64,000 nucleotides of DNA from Poseidonibacter lekithochrous (GCF_013283835.1 NZ_CP054052.1:2418001-2482000); one strand, 5' to 3'; shown: positions 16,483 through 25,928, counted from the first letter of the stretch. Program-made: numbers and translations. Notes: generated from the sequence alone by a model not told the origin.

Positions 16483-17322
16483 TCATTGAACTAATAATTT
16501 CTTATTCTTCCACCAAGTAACAAAAAAGCTTTGAGTAGTATTATCTTTTTTATTTTTTAGCCAAACAAGTGGAGATTTTTCTCTAACTAATAATAAATCT
16601 ATTTCCTCAACTGCTTTATCAAAAGAAATCCATGTATTACAAGTACTACAATCACTAATCCAATCATCACGAGATGGTAAGAAGTATTCAAACTCTTTAT
16701 ATTGCTCTTGACCTACAAACTCTTCACGACTTATATAAAAGCCTCTTACACAAGAGTTATTGATAACAGGTATATCTTTTCCTAATAAATGAAGAGGAAC
16801 AAATATATTCCCTTTAAGACAAATCTTTTGCTCAAACGAATCTGTATCTAAACCATCTAAATACTCTTGGGTTTCGTCTTTATGTAATAATGGAAGTTGT
16901 TTGTTTTTTAGTTTGGCTAGTTTTTTTACAAAGGTATCGTTTTTATTCGGACCTATGTATCTATCTATTTCAGAAGGAATAGAATCATCATATAAATAAA
17001 ACTTGTATACATGCTCAACATGTAAATACTTATTGGCTTTTTTATCATAGATAATAAAGTCCAATTCCCCAAGGGTTTGTTTGTTATTTATGATTTGGAT
17101 ATTGTTTTTAATTAAATCGTAGTTTTTTGACTGTTGGATATAAAACTCAAAGAAACGCTCTATTCGAACTCCCATAGTTAGATTATCTACGACATTTAAT
17201 TGAGAAAAATCAAAGTCTTTTATTTCATCTATATCTAGTTGTATTTGATTTAGACCATTTAGTTCTGTGAATAAAGAAGGTGTATTCATAAAGCCTAAAA
17301 ATTGGGTTTTTAAATTATTCAT
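16483..17322 (-). CDS. DUF1853-family protein
   Basis: 279 residues. The features NLTMGVRIERFFEFYIQ, LGELDFIIYDKKANKYLHVEHVYKFYLY and RGFYISREEF match the DUF1853 pattern, in which an E...D...E-x-x-x-K core resembles a PD-(D/E)xK nuclease fold (E-L-D-F then H-V-E-H-V-Y-K here). No biochemical role is established for the family. No ribosome site is obvious before the ATG. It lies 57 bases downstream of a small cupin gene on the same strand. Confidence 0.7.
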   Translation of the reverse strand: MNNLKTQFLGFMNTPSLFTELNGLNQIQLDIDEIKDFDFSQLNVVDNLTMGVRIERFFEFYIQQSKNYDLIKNNIQIINNKQTLGELDFIIYDKKANKYLHVEHVYKFYLYDDSIPSEIDRYIGPNKNDTFVKKLAKLKNKQLPLLHKDETQEYLDGLDTDSFEQKICLKGNIFVPLHLLGKDIPVINNSCVRGFYISREEFVGQEQYKEFEYFLPSRDDWISDCSTCNTWISFDKAVEEIDLLLVREKSPLVWLKNKKDNTTQSFFVTWWKNKKLLVQ

Positions 17323-17342
17323 TTAGTATGATACTCAAAGTT

Positions 17343-17361
17343 GTATAAAGTGGAGATTGAA
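17343..17361 (+). repeat. 19-nt repeat, copy 1 (flanks cupin gene)
   Basis: GTATAAAGTGGAGATTGAA here recurs with one mismatch at 17851-17869. The two copies bracket the small cupin gene about 508 bases apart, in the same orientation. Confidence 0.5.
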
Positions 17362-17379
17362 GCTAAAAGATTTATTAAT

Positions 17380-17742
17380 TCAAATCCATTCTTGATTATT
17401 ACTACTTACTGTAACATCACTTTCCAAATCTCCAGTATGCGCCGTACTAGCAGGTTCTATCATCATAAAATGAGTATCATCCTTGGCAATAGGACAATGT
17501 TCAACTCCTTTAGGAACTACATACATCTCACCTTCTGATAAAACTATATTTTCTGTTTTTAATTGTAAAGTCAGTTCACCTTTGAAAACTATAAAAAGTT
17601 CATCTTCATTAACATGTTTATGCCAAACAAGTTCACCACTTCCTTTTGCGATTTTTACAAGTTGACCATTAGATTGAGTTATTATTTTAGGTGTCCACTC
17701 TTCTGAAAAAAGCGAGAATTTTTCTTTTATATTTATCTTCAT
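17380..17742 (-). CDS. small cupin-domain protein
   Basis: 120 residues with one cupin barrel: GELVWHKHVNEDELFIVFKG gives the H-x-H-x4-E metal site and VVPKGVEHCPIAKDD the second motif with its histidine. Such single-domain cupins are cytoplasmic, metal-binding and of diverse activity. It is flanked by a 19-nt direct repeat and lies upstream of the DUF1853 gene. Function unknown. Confidence 0.82.
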   Translation of the reverse strand: MKINIKEKFSLFSEEWTPKIITQSNGQLVKIAKGSGELVWHKHVNEDELFIVFKGELTLQLKTENIVLSEGEMYVVPKGVEHCPIAKDDTHFMMIEPASTAHTGDLESDVTVSSNNQEWI

Positions 17743-17850
17743 AATTTACCCTTTTAATTTTATATAAAATTGTATCAAAAAATATGGATTTAAATTAGGA
17801 TATTATTGCTATAGAAAGTTTTTTGAGTTTTTTATGATAAGACTAAAATA

Positions 17851-17869
17851 GTATAAGGTGGAGATTGAA
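17851..17869 (+). repeat. 19-nt repeat, copy 2
   Basis: GTATAAGGTGGAGATTGAA, one mismatch to 17343-17361. It lies in the 430-base region between the cupin gene and the HEPN gene, which otherwise contains only the putative short ORF at 17887-17982 and AT-rich sequence. Confidence 0.5.
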
Positions 17870-17886
17870 AATAAGTAGTGTAATTC

Positions 17887-17982
17887 TTATGAAAAATATA
17901 AATTTCCTATAAGAGTTACAATTACGAATACTTTTACAAGTAGGATTTGTGCGATTTTACTTTCTTTTATTTTATCAATCAA
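17887..17982 (-). CDS. possible 31-residue single-pass membrane peptide
   Basis: A TTG-initiated ORF (first residue read as Met) with AAGG seven bases upstream. The peptide has a basic N-terminus (IDKIKESK) and a hydrophobic segment from residue 10 to 30 (IAQILLVKVFVIVTLIGNLY). This fits a small inner-membrane protein, but the start is non-ATG, the length is short and chance is a real alternative. The rest of the 17743-18174 gap shows nothing convincing. Confidence 0.3.
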   Translation of the reverse strand: MIDKIKESKIAQILLVKVFVIVTLIGNLYFS

Positions 17983-18174
17983 AGTTTAGCCTTTTTTATT
18001 TTTAAATATTTATTTGAAATAGATTATATATAAAATATTCTGAATAGTTTTTTATTTTTAGATGAATATATTTCATATTTCTTCCCTTGTCGATATATCT
18101 GACGTAGCTACTATTTCTTTCAAGAGTATCCATTATAAAATAATTTTATCTTTAACCTTAATATAATAAAGAAG

Positions 18175-19590
18175 CTATATAGGACATATCCAAGCACTTA
18201 AAGGCCTAATTACTGAATTAACATTTTGAGTAAAGTGCTCTTGCTTATAATATGCTCCAATATACAATATATATTCAAAATTACTGGATAAGCTTTTGTA
18301 AATTATATTTTTTGTTGCACAAGAATATAATAATGCTATAGATGTATATTTATCGCCTTTTTTTGCTTTTATTGTAATATATTCTCCTTCACTGATAGGG
18401 TCCGTAAAGTCATAACATTCCCACTTATTATCCCTAAGTCTTAACACAACTTCATTATTCATTTTATCAGATAATATAGATGCTCTAAGTAACCAACCAT
18501 CATCTGATGCTGTACTACTAAAGGGTAATGCATTTGATATTTGTTGAGTTGTAATTAACTTTTGTTTAATAATTTGGTAATTTAAACAACTATATATTTC
18601 ATTTCTAAAAGATTCTGTATTCTTATTTTCTCCCGGATGAGATATACTGATATTATTGTCTATTGTAAAAGCTTCTACGAAAATCATTGCTTGAATCAAA
18701 CCTAATGCTCTAAAAAAATTACTTGGATTTTCCCAATCTTTTGATTTTGCATGAGCAAAAATATGCCTATTAAACCCAGAATTTTTTACATAATTTTCTG
18801 TATTTCTATAAAAAGAATTTTTTAACCAATTTCTGATTAGTTCTAAAATATAAATTCTTTCATTTAAAATCTTTAAATCTGAAATATTTTTATATTCTTT
18901 CGGTATCCAATTAGCACTAATAAAATGTAAATCAATTACTTTTTTATTTGCATTATCAAAACATTTATCAATTTTTTCAATAAAATTTAAATCATCTTCT
19001 TTTTTTAAACCTATAATTGAATTTAAAAAATCTTCAATTATAGGAATTAATGATGAAATTGCAACTATTTTCATTCCACTATAAAAAGCAAATACACACT
19101 CCCTAATTAATGGCACGTGCTTTGCAAATATTTCGGATTCAGTCATTCTATTTTCTATCATTGGAATGATGTTAGAAAAATTATATAATTCAGGGAGCAA
19201 TCGTTCAAATTCTTCTTCATAATTTGATATATTCTCTTCGCCTAAACTATAAATTAATTCATTTACTTTAGCCATTGGAAAATAAGGAGGATAAAACCAA
19301 TCAACTTTGTTCCATAATTCTTCTTCATATAGTAATATCTTTTTTTTATTTATATAATCTGGTGAATCATCAATCTTTTTTCTAGGAAATAAAGCCTTCT
19401 TATTATCAATAATAATATAAACAGCATCATATTCAAAATTGAATCCAAATTTCTCTTCTTTTATTAATGTTAAGTTGAACTTTCTAACCTCACAAAAAGA
19501 CTTAATCTTTTCTAACTCAATATTATCCCATGAGCCTTTAAATCGATTAAAAATAGTAATAAATACTTTTTCCAATTCACTTAGTTTCAT
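18175..19590 (-). CDS. hypothetical protein with HEPN-type C-terminal motif
   Basis: 471 residues. Start chosen at the ATG at 19590 because GGAG lies six bases before it; an ATG four codons earlier has none. No domain is certain in residues 1-150. The helical region around 165-310 ends in GFNRHIFAHAKSKDWENPSNF, where R-x4-H fits the RNase motif of HEPN proteins and the whole stretch resembles the NRHxxxHG...NSxxA ending of Apea/Swt1-like HEPN domains. A C-terminal beta-rich part (about 350-471) ends WICPI. Alone between unrelated genes, so a stand-alone defence or RNA-related role is conceivable. Confidence 0.6.
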   Translation of the reverse strand: MKLSELEKVFITIFNRFKGSWDNIELEKIKSFCEVRKFNLTLIKEEKFGFNFEYDAVYIIIDNKKALFPRKKIDDSPDYINKKKILLYEEELWNKVDWFYPPYFPMAKVNELIYSLGEENISNYEEEFERLLPELYNFSNIIPMIENRMTESEIFAKHVPLIRECVFAFYSGMKIVAISSLIPIIEDFLNSIIGLKKEDDLNFIEKIDKCFDNANKKVIDLHFISANWIPKEYKNISDLKILNERIYILELIRNWLKNSFYRNTENYVKNSGFNRHIFAHAKSKDWENPSNFFRALGLIQAMIFVEAFTIDNNISISHPGENKNTESFRNEIYSCLNYQIIKQKLITTQQISNALPFSSTASDDGWLLRASILSDKMNNEVVLRLRDNKWECYDFTDPISEGEYITIKAKKGDKYTSIALLYSCATKNIIYKSLSSNFEYILYIGAYYKQEHFTQNVNSVIRPLSAWICPI

Positions 19591-19695
19591 TATATACTCC
19601 ATATAAATATTAGATTATTTTAACTAAAAAAAAGAAAAAGGTTTAAAAAAATTACAATATGAAAGGTATTTTGTTGGAAGTTTGGTGTAGATTTT

Positions 19696-19745
19696 AAAGA
19701 AGGCGAACAAAGGCGTACTAAAGTACGTCGAAGTTCGTATTCTTT
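19696..19745. repeat. 50-nt interrupted hairpin downstream of guaA
   Basis: Three stacked stems: AAAGAA/TTCTTT (outer), CGAAC/GTTCG (middle) and CGTAC/GTACG (inner, TAAA loop), with a 2/2 and a 5/5 internal loop. It starts 31 bases past the guaA stop and is less AT-rich than its surroundings. A second small stem GCCG/CGGC follows at about 19755-19767. It could be a guaA transcript end/processing structure or a dispersed REP-like element; no second copy is in this window. Confidence 0.6.
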
Positions 19746-19775
19746 GAAAGATGCGCCGAAATTACGGCAAAAAGA

Positions 19776-21311
19776 TTATTCCCACTCGATAGTTGCTGGT
19801 GGTTTTGAAGAAATATCATAAACAACTCTATTAATCCCATCAACTTCGTTGATGATTCTTCTTGAGATTGTTTCTAAGATATCATGAGGAATGTATGCAA
19901 ATGTTGCAGTCATACCATCAGTTGCTTCTACGATTCTAACACACACAGTGTTATCATAAGTTCTGTTATCACCCATAACACCTACTGATTTTACGTTTAA
20001 TAATACTGTAAATGCTTGCCATGTTTTATCATAGTAACCAGTTGCATGTAATACGTCTAACATAATAGTGTCAGCTTTTCTTAGGATTTCTAAGTCAGGA
20101 GAATTAACGTCACCCATAACTCTAATAGCTAATCCTGGTCCAGGGAAAGGATGTCTTCCAATCATATCTCTTGGTAATCCAAGCTCTAATCCAAGTAATC
20201 TTACTTCATCTTTGAAGATTTCTCTTAATGGCTCGATTAACTCAAATGTCATCCAATCAGGAAGACCACCAACATTATGGTGAGATTTGATAGTTTTTGA
20301 AGGTCCTTTTACAGATACAGACTCAATAACGTCAGTATATAAAGTACCTTGTGCTAAGAACTCGATACCATCGTGTTTTTTAGCTTCTGTGTCAAATACT
20401 TCGATGAATGTTTCACCGATGATTTTTCTTTTTGTTTCTGGATCTGTAACACCTTCTAATTTAGTAAGGAATTGCTCAGATGCATCAACAGTAATTAAAG
20501 GAACACCTCTTGCTTTGAACATAGCTTCAACTTGAGGTCTTTCGTTTGCTCTTAATAAACCATTATCAACAAATACTGGAACTAATTGATCACCAATAGC
20601 TTCAGCTAATAATGTAGCAACAACAGATGAGTCAACCCCACCAGATACACCACATAATACTTTTTTGTCTCCAACTTGTTTTTTGATTTTGTTAATTTGC
20701 TCTTTTGCAAAAGAACCCATGTTCCAAGTTGATTCACAACCACAAATGTGTTTTGCGAAGTTTTTAAGAAGTTTTGAACCTTCATCTGAATGATATACTT
20801 CTGGGTGGAATTGGAATGCATATACGTTTCTATCAGTATTTGCAATTGCTGCGTATGGTGAGTTTTCACTTGTAGCAATTTGTTCAAAACCAGCAGGAAT
20901 ATTTTCTACTTTATCTCCATGTGACATCCAAACGATTTGACCGTCAGTTGTGTCTTTGAAAATTGGGTTTTCTTTTTTGAAGTCTAATTTAGCTTTTCCG
21001 TACTCATGGTGATCCGCAGGAATTACTGATCCACCGAAGTGTTGAGAAATAAGCTGCATACCATAACAGATTCCAAGAATTGGAAGACCTAGCTCAAATA
21101 CTGTAGCGTCTGGATGATAAGAATCCTCAGCATAAACAGAAGCTGGACCACCTGAAAGAATAATTCCTTTAGGAGTTCTTGCCATAATATCTTCAATACT
21201 TTCAGAGTATGGTACAATCTCAGAATACACACCTGATTCTCTAAGTTTTCTAGCAATAATCTGTGTATATTGACTACCAAAATCTAAAACTACTATTGGT
21301 ACATGTTTCAT
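19776..21311 (-). CDS. guaA: GMP synthase (glutamine-hydrolysing)
   Basis: 511 residues from the ATG at 21311 (AGAGGA nine bases upstream), the usual length; an in-frame upstream ATG at 21344 would add 11 atypical residues. Class I glutamine amidotransferase domain (1-195) with C82 in GICYGMQL and H169/E171 in [12 protein letters not shown]-pyrophosphatase domain with the P-loop [13 protein letters not shown]-terminal dimerisation domain ending KPPATIEWE. Converts XMP to GMP with ATP and glutamine in the cytoplasm. Probably transcribed alone; a structured hairpin follows. Confidence 0.97.
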   Translation of the reverse strand: MKHVPIVVLDFGSQYTQIIARKLRESGVYSEIVPYSESIEDIMARTPKGIILSGGPASVYAEDSYHPDATVFELGLPILGICYGMQLISQHFGGSVIPADHHEYGKAKLDFKKENPIFKDTTDGQIVWMSHGDKVENIPAGFEQIATSENSPYAAIANTDRNVYAFQFHPEVYHSDEGSKLLKNFAKHICGCESTWNMGSFAKEQINKIKKQVGDKKVLCGVSGGVDSSVVATLLAEAIGDQLVPVFVDNGLLRANERPQVEAMFKARGVPLITVDASEQFLTKLEGVTDPETKRKIIGETFIEVFDTEAKKHDGIEFLAQGTLYTDVIESVSVKGPSKTIKSHHNVGGLPDWMTFELIEPLREIFKDEVRLLGLELGLPRDMIGRHPFPGPGLAIRVMGDVNSPDLEILRKADTIMLDVLHATGYYDKTWQAFTVLLNVKSVGVMGDNRTYDNTVCVRIVEATDGMTATFAYIPHDILETISRRIINEVDGINRVVYDISSKPPATIEWE

Positions 21312-21385
21312 ATTTTCATATCCTCTATGTGATTTTTCAATCATTAATAAGTGCGGATTATATCCAAAGTGGAGTAAAAATATAG

Positions 21386-21589
21386 TTAAGCGTTTTTTGA
21401 AGTGTTACTTTCTTTATCTTGTAAGTTAGTTTTGCCACATCTAGGGCAGGGATTTCCGGGGTTAGAATAACATGCATAACAAAATCTTGTGTCACAACCT
21501 TCACAGGTATATTTACAATGTTTACATACAAAAGTACGAGCTCTCTTTGTTTTCTTTTCTTCTTTCTTTTTAAAAAGCCATCCAAACAT
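21386..21589 (-). CDS. small zinc-ribbon protein
   Basis: 67 residues: a basic N-terminus ([13 protein letters not shown]) followed by eight cysteines in [20 protein letters not shown] and CPRCGK, enough for two zinc knuckles. It probably binds nucleic acid or is a structural Zn protein; no family is recognised. The overlapping reading frame one base away lacks the cysteine pattern and is a shadow. A terminator (21647-21678) separates it from nhaD upstream, so it has its own promoter in 21590-21646. Confidence 0.6.
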   Translation of the reverse strand: MFGWLFKKKEEKKTKRARTFVCKHCKYTCEGCDTRFCYACYSNPGNPCPRCGKTNLQDKESNTSKNA

Positions 21590-21646
21590 ACGTACCCTTT
21601 TATAATATAGTTTGTTACAACAAAATTAGTTTTTCATTTGCATAAA

Positions 21647-21678
21647 AAAAGCTATCAAGGAAACCCCTGATAGCTTTT
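21647..21678 (-). terminator. intrinsic terminator of the lipoprotein-nadB-nhaD operon
   Basis: Perfect 11-bp stem (AAAAGCTATCA / TGATAGCTTTT) with a 10-base loop; on the minus strand the stem is followed by a run of T. It lies 18 bases past the nhaD stop. The A/T tails on both sides could also allow it to work in the other direction. Confidence 0.85.
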
Positions 21679-21696
21679 GTTTTTTAAGAAAAAGTC

Positions 21697-23082
21697 TTAG
21701 TGACCAATTCCTAGCATTTGATATTGAACATACCAAACACCAATAGATACAAAGTATCCAATTACGATTGTCCAAGCATATTTCATATGCGAAGAAAAAG
21801 TATAAATTCCGTGAAGTTTACCCATAACACCAACACCAGCAGCAGAACCGAATGAAATCATCGATCCACCAACACCAGCTGTTAATGTAACAAGCATCCA
21901 TTGATCAAGTCCCATAGTTGGGTTTGCTTTAAGTACCGCAGACATAACTGGAATATTATCAACAATTGCAGATAAGAATCCAACTCCAATATTTGACCAT
22001 GTAGGTCCAAGAACCGAAGGATCATACACAACTGCAGCTAATGCTAACCAACCAATAAAGTATAATGCACCAACAGCAGAAAGAATACCAAAGAAGAATA
22101 ATAATGTGTTATATTCTACTTTTGCAATTGAATCAAAAATTTGAAAGTGATCTTTACCATGTCTTAATTTTAATCCATAAGAGTATACTTTAAGTACCGC
22201 TAAACCAAACATCATACCCCACATAGCTGGTAAATGTAATATTTGATGAGAAAGGACAGCACAAGCAATAGTTAAAATACCTAATACCATAACTACTTTA
22301 GCACCTTTTGCCATCTCTGGTTTTTTCTCTTTTTCCGCATCAAATGGTGGTGTCTCATTAGGAACAAACTTAGATAATAAGAATGCAGTTACTAAATAAC
22401 CTAAAATAGAAGCTGGGAATAAGAATAAGAAATCAACAAATGTTCCCTTACCTGCAGTCCAAGCCATAAGTGTAGTAATATCACCAAATGGAGACCAAGC
22501 ACCACCAGCATTTGCAGAAACAACAATATTAATAGCACCTGGTACTAAGAAGTCTAATCTTTTTTTCTCAATTGTAATTAAAACAGTTGCTAAAATCAGT
22601 GCTGTTGTTAAGTTATCTGCAATTGGAGATAAGAAAAATGCGATAAAACCAGTTGCCCAGAATAATTGTTTATATGTATATCCTTTTGTTACAAGTTTGT
22701 ATTTTAATACATCAAATACGCCCATGTGAATTAAAGATTCTATATATGTCATTGCAACAAATAAGAAGAAGAAAATTCCAGCAATCTCTAAGATTAAGTG
22801 ATTTGCTTGAAGATGAATTAGATCCATATTTAAATCATTTAGTACATAATAAATCGCAACTAAAATAAACATAAATGTACCAATAAATAACGCTGGTTTA
22901 GCTTTATCTACTTCGTATTTATCTTCCGCAGCAATAAAATAGTATCCAATAGCAAATATTAATAAACATGATAAACCGACCCACGTCATTGTTATGTCAG
23001 GGTTTTCAACATGTTCACCCCCACCACCAGCAGCAAACATTGCTACTGACATAAAAAGTAATGAAATCAAAACTTTAAACAT
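21697..23082 (-). CDS. nhaD: NhaD-type Na+/H+ antiporter
   Basis: 461 residues, about 12 membrane helices, N-terminal signal-like segment. Family features include FFLSPIADNLTTALILATVL, VSANAGGAWSPFGDITTLMAWTAGK, and the mirrored half IVDNIPVMSAVLKA and GGSMISFGSAAGVG. NhaD exchanges Na+/Li+ for H+ across the inner membrane, giving salt and pH tolerance, which suits a marine organism. Its ATG overlaps the nadB stop by one base, and AAGGAG lies inside the end of nadB, so translation is coupled. Confidence 0.92.
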   Translation of the reverse strand: MFKVLISLLFMSVAMFAAGGGGEHVENPDITMTWVGLSCLLIFAIGYYFIAAEDKYEVDKAKPALFIGTFMFILVAIYYVLNDLNMDLIHLQANHLILEIAGIFFFLFVAMTYIESLIHMGVFDVLKYKLVTKGYTYKQLFWATGFIAFFLSPIADNLTTALILATVLITIEKKRLDFLVPGAINIVVSANAGGAWSPFGDITTLMAWTAGKGTFVDFLFLFPASILGYLVTAFLLSKFVPNETPPFDAEKEKKPEMAKGAKVVMVLGILTIACAVLSHQILHLPAMWGMMFGLAVLKVYSYGLKLRHGKDHFQIFDSIAKVEYNTLLFFFGILSAVGALYFIGWLALAAVVYDPSVLGPTWSNIGVGFLSAIVDNIPVMSAVLKANPTMGLDQWMLVTLTAGVGGSMISFGSAAGVGVMGKLHGIYTFSSHMKYAWTIVIGYFVSIGVWYVQYQMLGIGH

Positions 23083-24533
23083 TAATTCTCCTTGATATAA
23101 TGAGCTCCAAGCGATTCTTTTCGCTTAAGAGCAGATTTTAAAATAGATTTTGCCGTAAGTAGCCTTAAAAATAACAGCCTACCCACATCTTCTTCTAAAT
23201 ATTTTTCTATTTGATTTAATGCAGCCTCAAGTTTGCTAGGGTTCCTAACAATAGCCACATTATCCCACATAATCTTTCTCAAGTTATTTTTGATATTTTT
23301 ATCAATACCTTGATTTCGAATGTAGGATTTTATATCGTTTGTATAATTTTCATATGATATTTTAAAATCATTTTTTAAAGTATCTTCTATTGCAAGTTGC
23401 GAAAATACCAGTCCTTCAAGCAAAGAGTTAGAAGCTAATCTATTCGCTCCATGTACTCCAGTACAAGCTGCTTCACCAACTGCATATAAATTTTTCATTC
23501 CTTTTACTTTTCCATCAAGTGATGTTTCTATTCCACCCATTGAATAATGAAAAGCAGGAGATATTGGAACTCTCTCAAAAGGTAAGTCGTAACCTAAATC
23601 TTTTAAGTTAGCATATATATTTGGGAATCTTTTTTTGAAAAATGGTTTTTCAAAGTTTTCAAAAGATAGATATACACTAGTACCAGTTTTTTGGTGATAA
23701 TCAAATATAGATCTACTTACTACATCTCTAGGAGCTAATTCTCCATCTTTATGATAAGCAAATAAGAATCTATTTCCATGATCATCTACAATATGAGCAC
23801 CCTCTCCTCTTAAAGCTTCACTTAATAGAGGTTTTCTAGCAAAATGTGTACCTTTTACAACAGTTGGATGAAATTGCATCATCTCCATGTCTTTTAAAGC
23901 TAAACCTTTTTCGCTAATGATTCCTTGAATTTCACCTGCGATTGCTGTTGAGTTTGTATGGTATCTATATATTGAACCAACTCCACCACTTGCAATAATT
24001 GTATTATGAGCATAAGCAACTGTTTGTTCAGTCTCAGATGTAAAGTATTGAACTCCGTAACAAATATCATCTTGTATTAATAGATCATTTACAACAGCAT
24101 CTGTAACAATTTGATGATGACATTGTTCTAATAAGAACATATGCATCATTCTTCCAGTTGCATCACCATCTGCATGAAGAATTCTATTTCTACTATGAGC
24201 TGCTTCTTTTGTAAAGGCTAATTCACCCTTATCATTTAAATCAAACTCTAATCCTGAATCAATTAAACTTTTTACTGCATCTTGTGATTTTTTGCTTAGT
24301 AATTCAACTGCTTGTTTATCATTATGATCAACTCCTGCAGTTAATGTATCTTGAATATGAGAAGGAATATCTGATTCATCAACAGCACTAGCTATACCAC
24401 CTTGCGCCCAAAATGTATTACAATCCCATGTAGATTTTTTACATAAGACTAAAACCTTTTTATCTTTTGGTATAAGTCTTGCTGCGTTTAAACCAGCAAT
24501 ACCCGTACCAATAATAACGTAATCGTAAACCAT
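23082..24533 (-). CDS. nadB: L-aspartate oxidase
   Basis: 483 residues. FAD-binding Rossmann motif GTGIAGLNAA at the N-terminus; FWAQGGIASAV and the HSRNRILHADGDATGRMM active-site segment; HFARKPLLSEALRGEGAHI and the C-terminal GAHGANRLASNSLLEGLVF FAD-binding tail are all typical of NadB rather than fumarate reductase. It oxidises L-aspartate to iminoaspartate, the first step of NAD synthesis. It overlaps both neighbours by one base (TAATG junctions), forming a coupled lipoprotein-nadB-nhaD operon. Confidence 0.95.
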   Translation of the reverse strand: MVYDYVIIGTGIAGLNAARLIPKDKKVLVLCKKSTWDCNTFWAQGGIASAVDESDIPSHIQDTLTAGVDHNDKQAVELLSKKSQDAVKSLIDSGLEFDLNDKGELAFTKEAAHSRNRILHADGDATGRMMHMFLLEQCHHQIVTDAVVNDLLIQDDICYGVQYFTSETEQTVAYAHNTIIASGGVGSIYRYHTNSTAIAGEIQGIISEKGLALKDMEMMQFHPTVVKGTHFARKPLLSEALRGEGAHIVDDHGNRFLFAYHKDGELAPRDVVSRSIFDYHQKTGTSVYLSFENFEKPFFKKRFPNIYANLKDLGYDLPFERVPISPAFHYSMGGIETSLDGKVKGMKNLYAVGEAACTGVHGANRLASNSLLEGLVFSQLAIEDTLKNDFKISYENYTNDIKSYIRNQGIDKNIKNNLRKIMWDNVAIVRNPSKLEAALNQIEKYLEEDVGRLLFLRLLTAKSILKSALKRKESLGAHYIKEN

Positions 24534-24667
24534 TATTCTGATACTTCCCCTGTTTTCTTAACTTCTATTTGTTTGTCTTCTACATATATAGGGTCGCCTT
24601 TGAATCCGCAGCCACTAAAAGATAATATAAATCCTGCTATAATTGCATAAGTAAAATATTTGATCAT
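24533..24667 (-). CDS. small lipoprotein (LptM/YifL-like)
   Basis: 44 residues. A signal peptide ends in the lipobox LSFSGC with the lipidated Cys at residue 20, followed by GFKGDPIYV and a short charged tail. The CGxKGxxY/P pattern directly after the Cys resembles LptM (YifL), a partner of the LPS translocon LptD. It is the first gene of the coupled operon with nadB; its stop overlaps the nadB start by one base. Role in LPS export is inferred from the motif only. Confidence 0.75.
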   Translation of the reverse strand: MIKYFTYAIIAGFILSFSGCGFKGDPIYVEDKQIEVKKTGEVSE

Positions 24668-24748
24668 AATTGTTTGTATCCTATTTTATAATATTTGCTT
24701 AATGCTACACTAGAAAAACTAATAAACACCTTACTGAAAGAGGAATAT

Positions 24749-25327
24749 ATGGGCTTGGAAGATGAATTAACTTTCAAACAAGAATTAAAGAAATCTTTTT
24801 TCTCATCTGAAGAAAAAACAGCTAATTTAAAAAAAGTTAGTTATAAACAATTTAAAACAACTAACAATATCCTAACAAACATCGCAGACCAAAGAGAGTT
24901 TGGAGAAGTAAGAAAAAGATATAAAGTACATAGTTTCCTAGAAAAGATATTAATTAAAAAAATAATGAATTATGTCTTATTTGCATTTTATAGAAAAGAA
25001 AAACTTTCAATTGCTGTTTTACATCCCGTTGCACAAACAGAATTAAATTATCAAAAAAAGATGATTATGGATTATGCAAAAATGCTTCCAGAATTTAAAG
25101 ATATAAAAGAAGTTGCTGTATTTCGATATGACAAATTATACTCATTTAGTAAAAACTATGACAAAAAAGCACATGATGAATTTACTTCACCATTTAAAAA
25201 AGAACAAAAAGATGAAGTTGAACCATTTTTTAATGAAAGATCTTACGGAATTTTTGAAAATAATATAAAAGATGAAAAACTACATAAACAAGTGGAACAA
25301 ATTAGAGAACTTATAAGAAACTCCTAA
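24749..25327 (+). CDS. DUF721/DciA-like protein (tentative)
   Basis: 192 residues from the ATG at 24749 (AGAGGA four bases upstream); an ATG 18 codons earlier lacks a ribosome site. The central part (about 70-125) has a basic helix followed by LSIAVLHPVAQTELNYQKKMIMDYAK, reminiscent of DUF721/DciA proteins, where a KH-like fold helps load the replicative helicase. The C-terminus is acidic/lysine-rich. The match is weak. It ends tail to tail with the YgjP-like peptidase, overlapping by 17 bases. Confidence 0.45.
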   Translation: MGLEDELTFKQELKKSFFSSEEKTANLKKVSYKQFKTTNNILTNIADQREFGEVRKRYKVHSFLEKILIKKIMNYVLFAFYRKEKLSIAVLHPVAQTELNYQKKMIMDYAKMLPEFKDIKEVAVFRYDKLYSFSKNYDKKAHDEFTSPFKKEQKDEVEPFFNERSYGIFENNIKDEKLHKQVEQIRELIRNS

Positions 25328-25904
25328 GTGTCTCTTCTACCCTTTTATAATTAGGACAATACACCTCTACTAAATCCCAAAATTTTCTTGAATGATTTTT
25401 GTGTTTGATATGTGCTAATTCGTGAATAACTACATATTCCATTACTTCAAGCGGAAACTTACAAAGCAAAGTATTAAAATTCAAACCATTTTTATGATTA
25501 CACGAACCCCAAGTATTTTTGTTTTTTCTATATTTTATTGAAGTTGGGTAAAGTCTCATAAGTTTTGAGTGTTTTTCTACTAAATAAGGTATGTATTCTT
25601 GAATTTGTGTTTTATAAAATTTATCTACATCTTTAATATTATAAAGCTCTTTTTTTTGTATTTTTCCAAAGTATAAAAATTCGTCTTCTTTTAAAGCATT
25701 TTTTTCTAATCTTTTAATTTGCTCTAAAATCCAAGATTCTTTTTTTTGTAGTAATTTTTTTGCATCTTCTTGGGAAAAATAGATATTTGCCTTAATTTGT
25801 ACTAAATCTGAGCTCAAAACTCTCAGGTAGCAATGTTTTACATGTCTTTTATTTTCTAGTTTGACATTTATGCTAATAGATTCTAATTTATATTCAAAAT
25901 TCAA
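25311..25904 (-). CDS. YgjP-type (DUF45, M48-like) metallopeptidase
   Basis: 197 residues. The zinc site is intact: VIHELAHIKHKNHSRKFW (HExxH with a third histidine downstream), preceded by the family's NTWGSCNHKNGLNFNTLL segment. N-terminal half is the usual mixed alpha/beta DUF45 region with KKLLQKKESWILEQI. Cytoplasmic; its substrate is unknown in the family. It overlaps the end of the plus-strand DUF721-like gene and is divergent from the aminotransferase. Confidence 0.85.
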   Translation of the reverse strand: MNFEYKLESISINVKLENKRHVKHCYLRVLSSDLVQIKANIYFSQEDAKKLLQKKESWILEQIKRLEKNALKEDEFLYFGKIQKKELYNIKDVDKFYKTQIQEYIPYLVEKHSKLMRLYPTSIKYRKNKNTWGSCNHKNGLNFNTLLCKFPLEVMEYVVIHELAHIKHKNHSRKFWDLVEVYCPNYKRVEETLRSFL

Positions 25905-25928
25905 ACAATTCCTTAAGTATTATTTTTG

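Noticed and set aside
21358-21585. 75-residue frame overlapping the zinc-ribbon gene
   Set aside because: The other frame carries the ordered cysteine pattern; this one is a +1 shadow.
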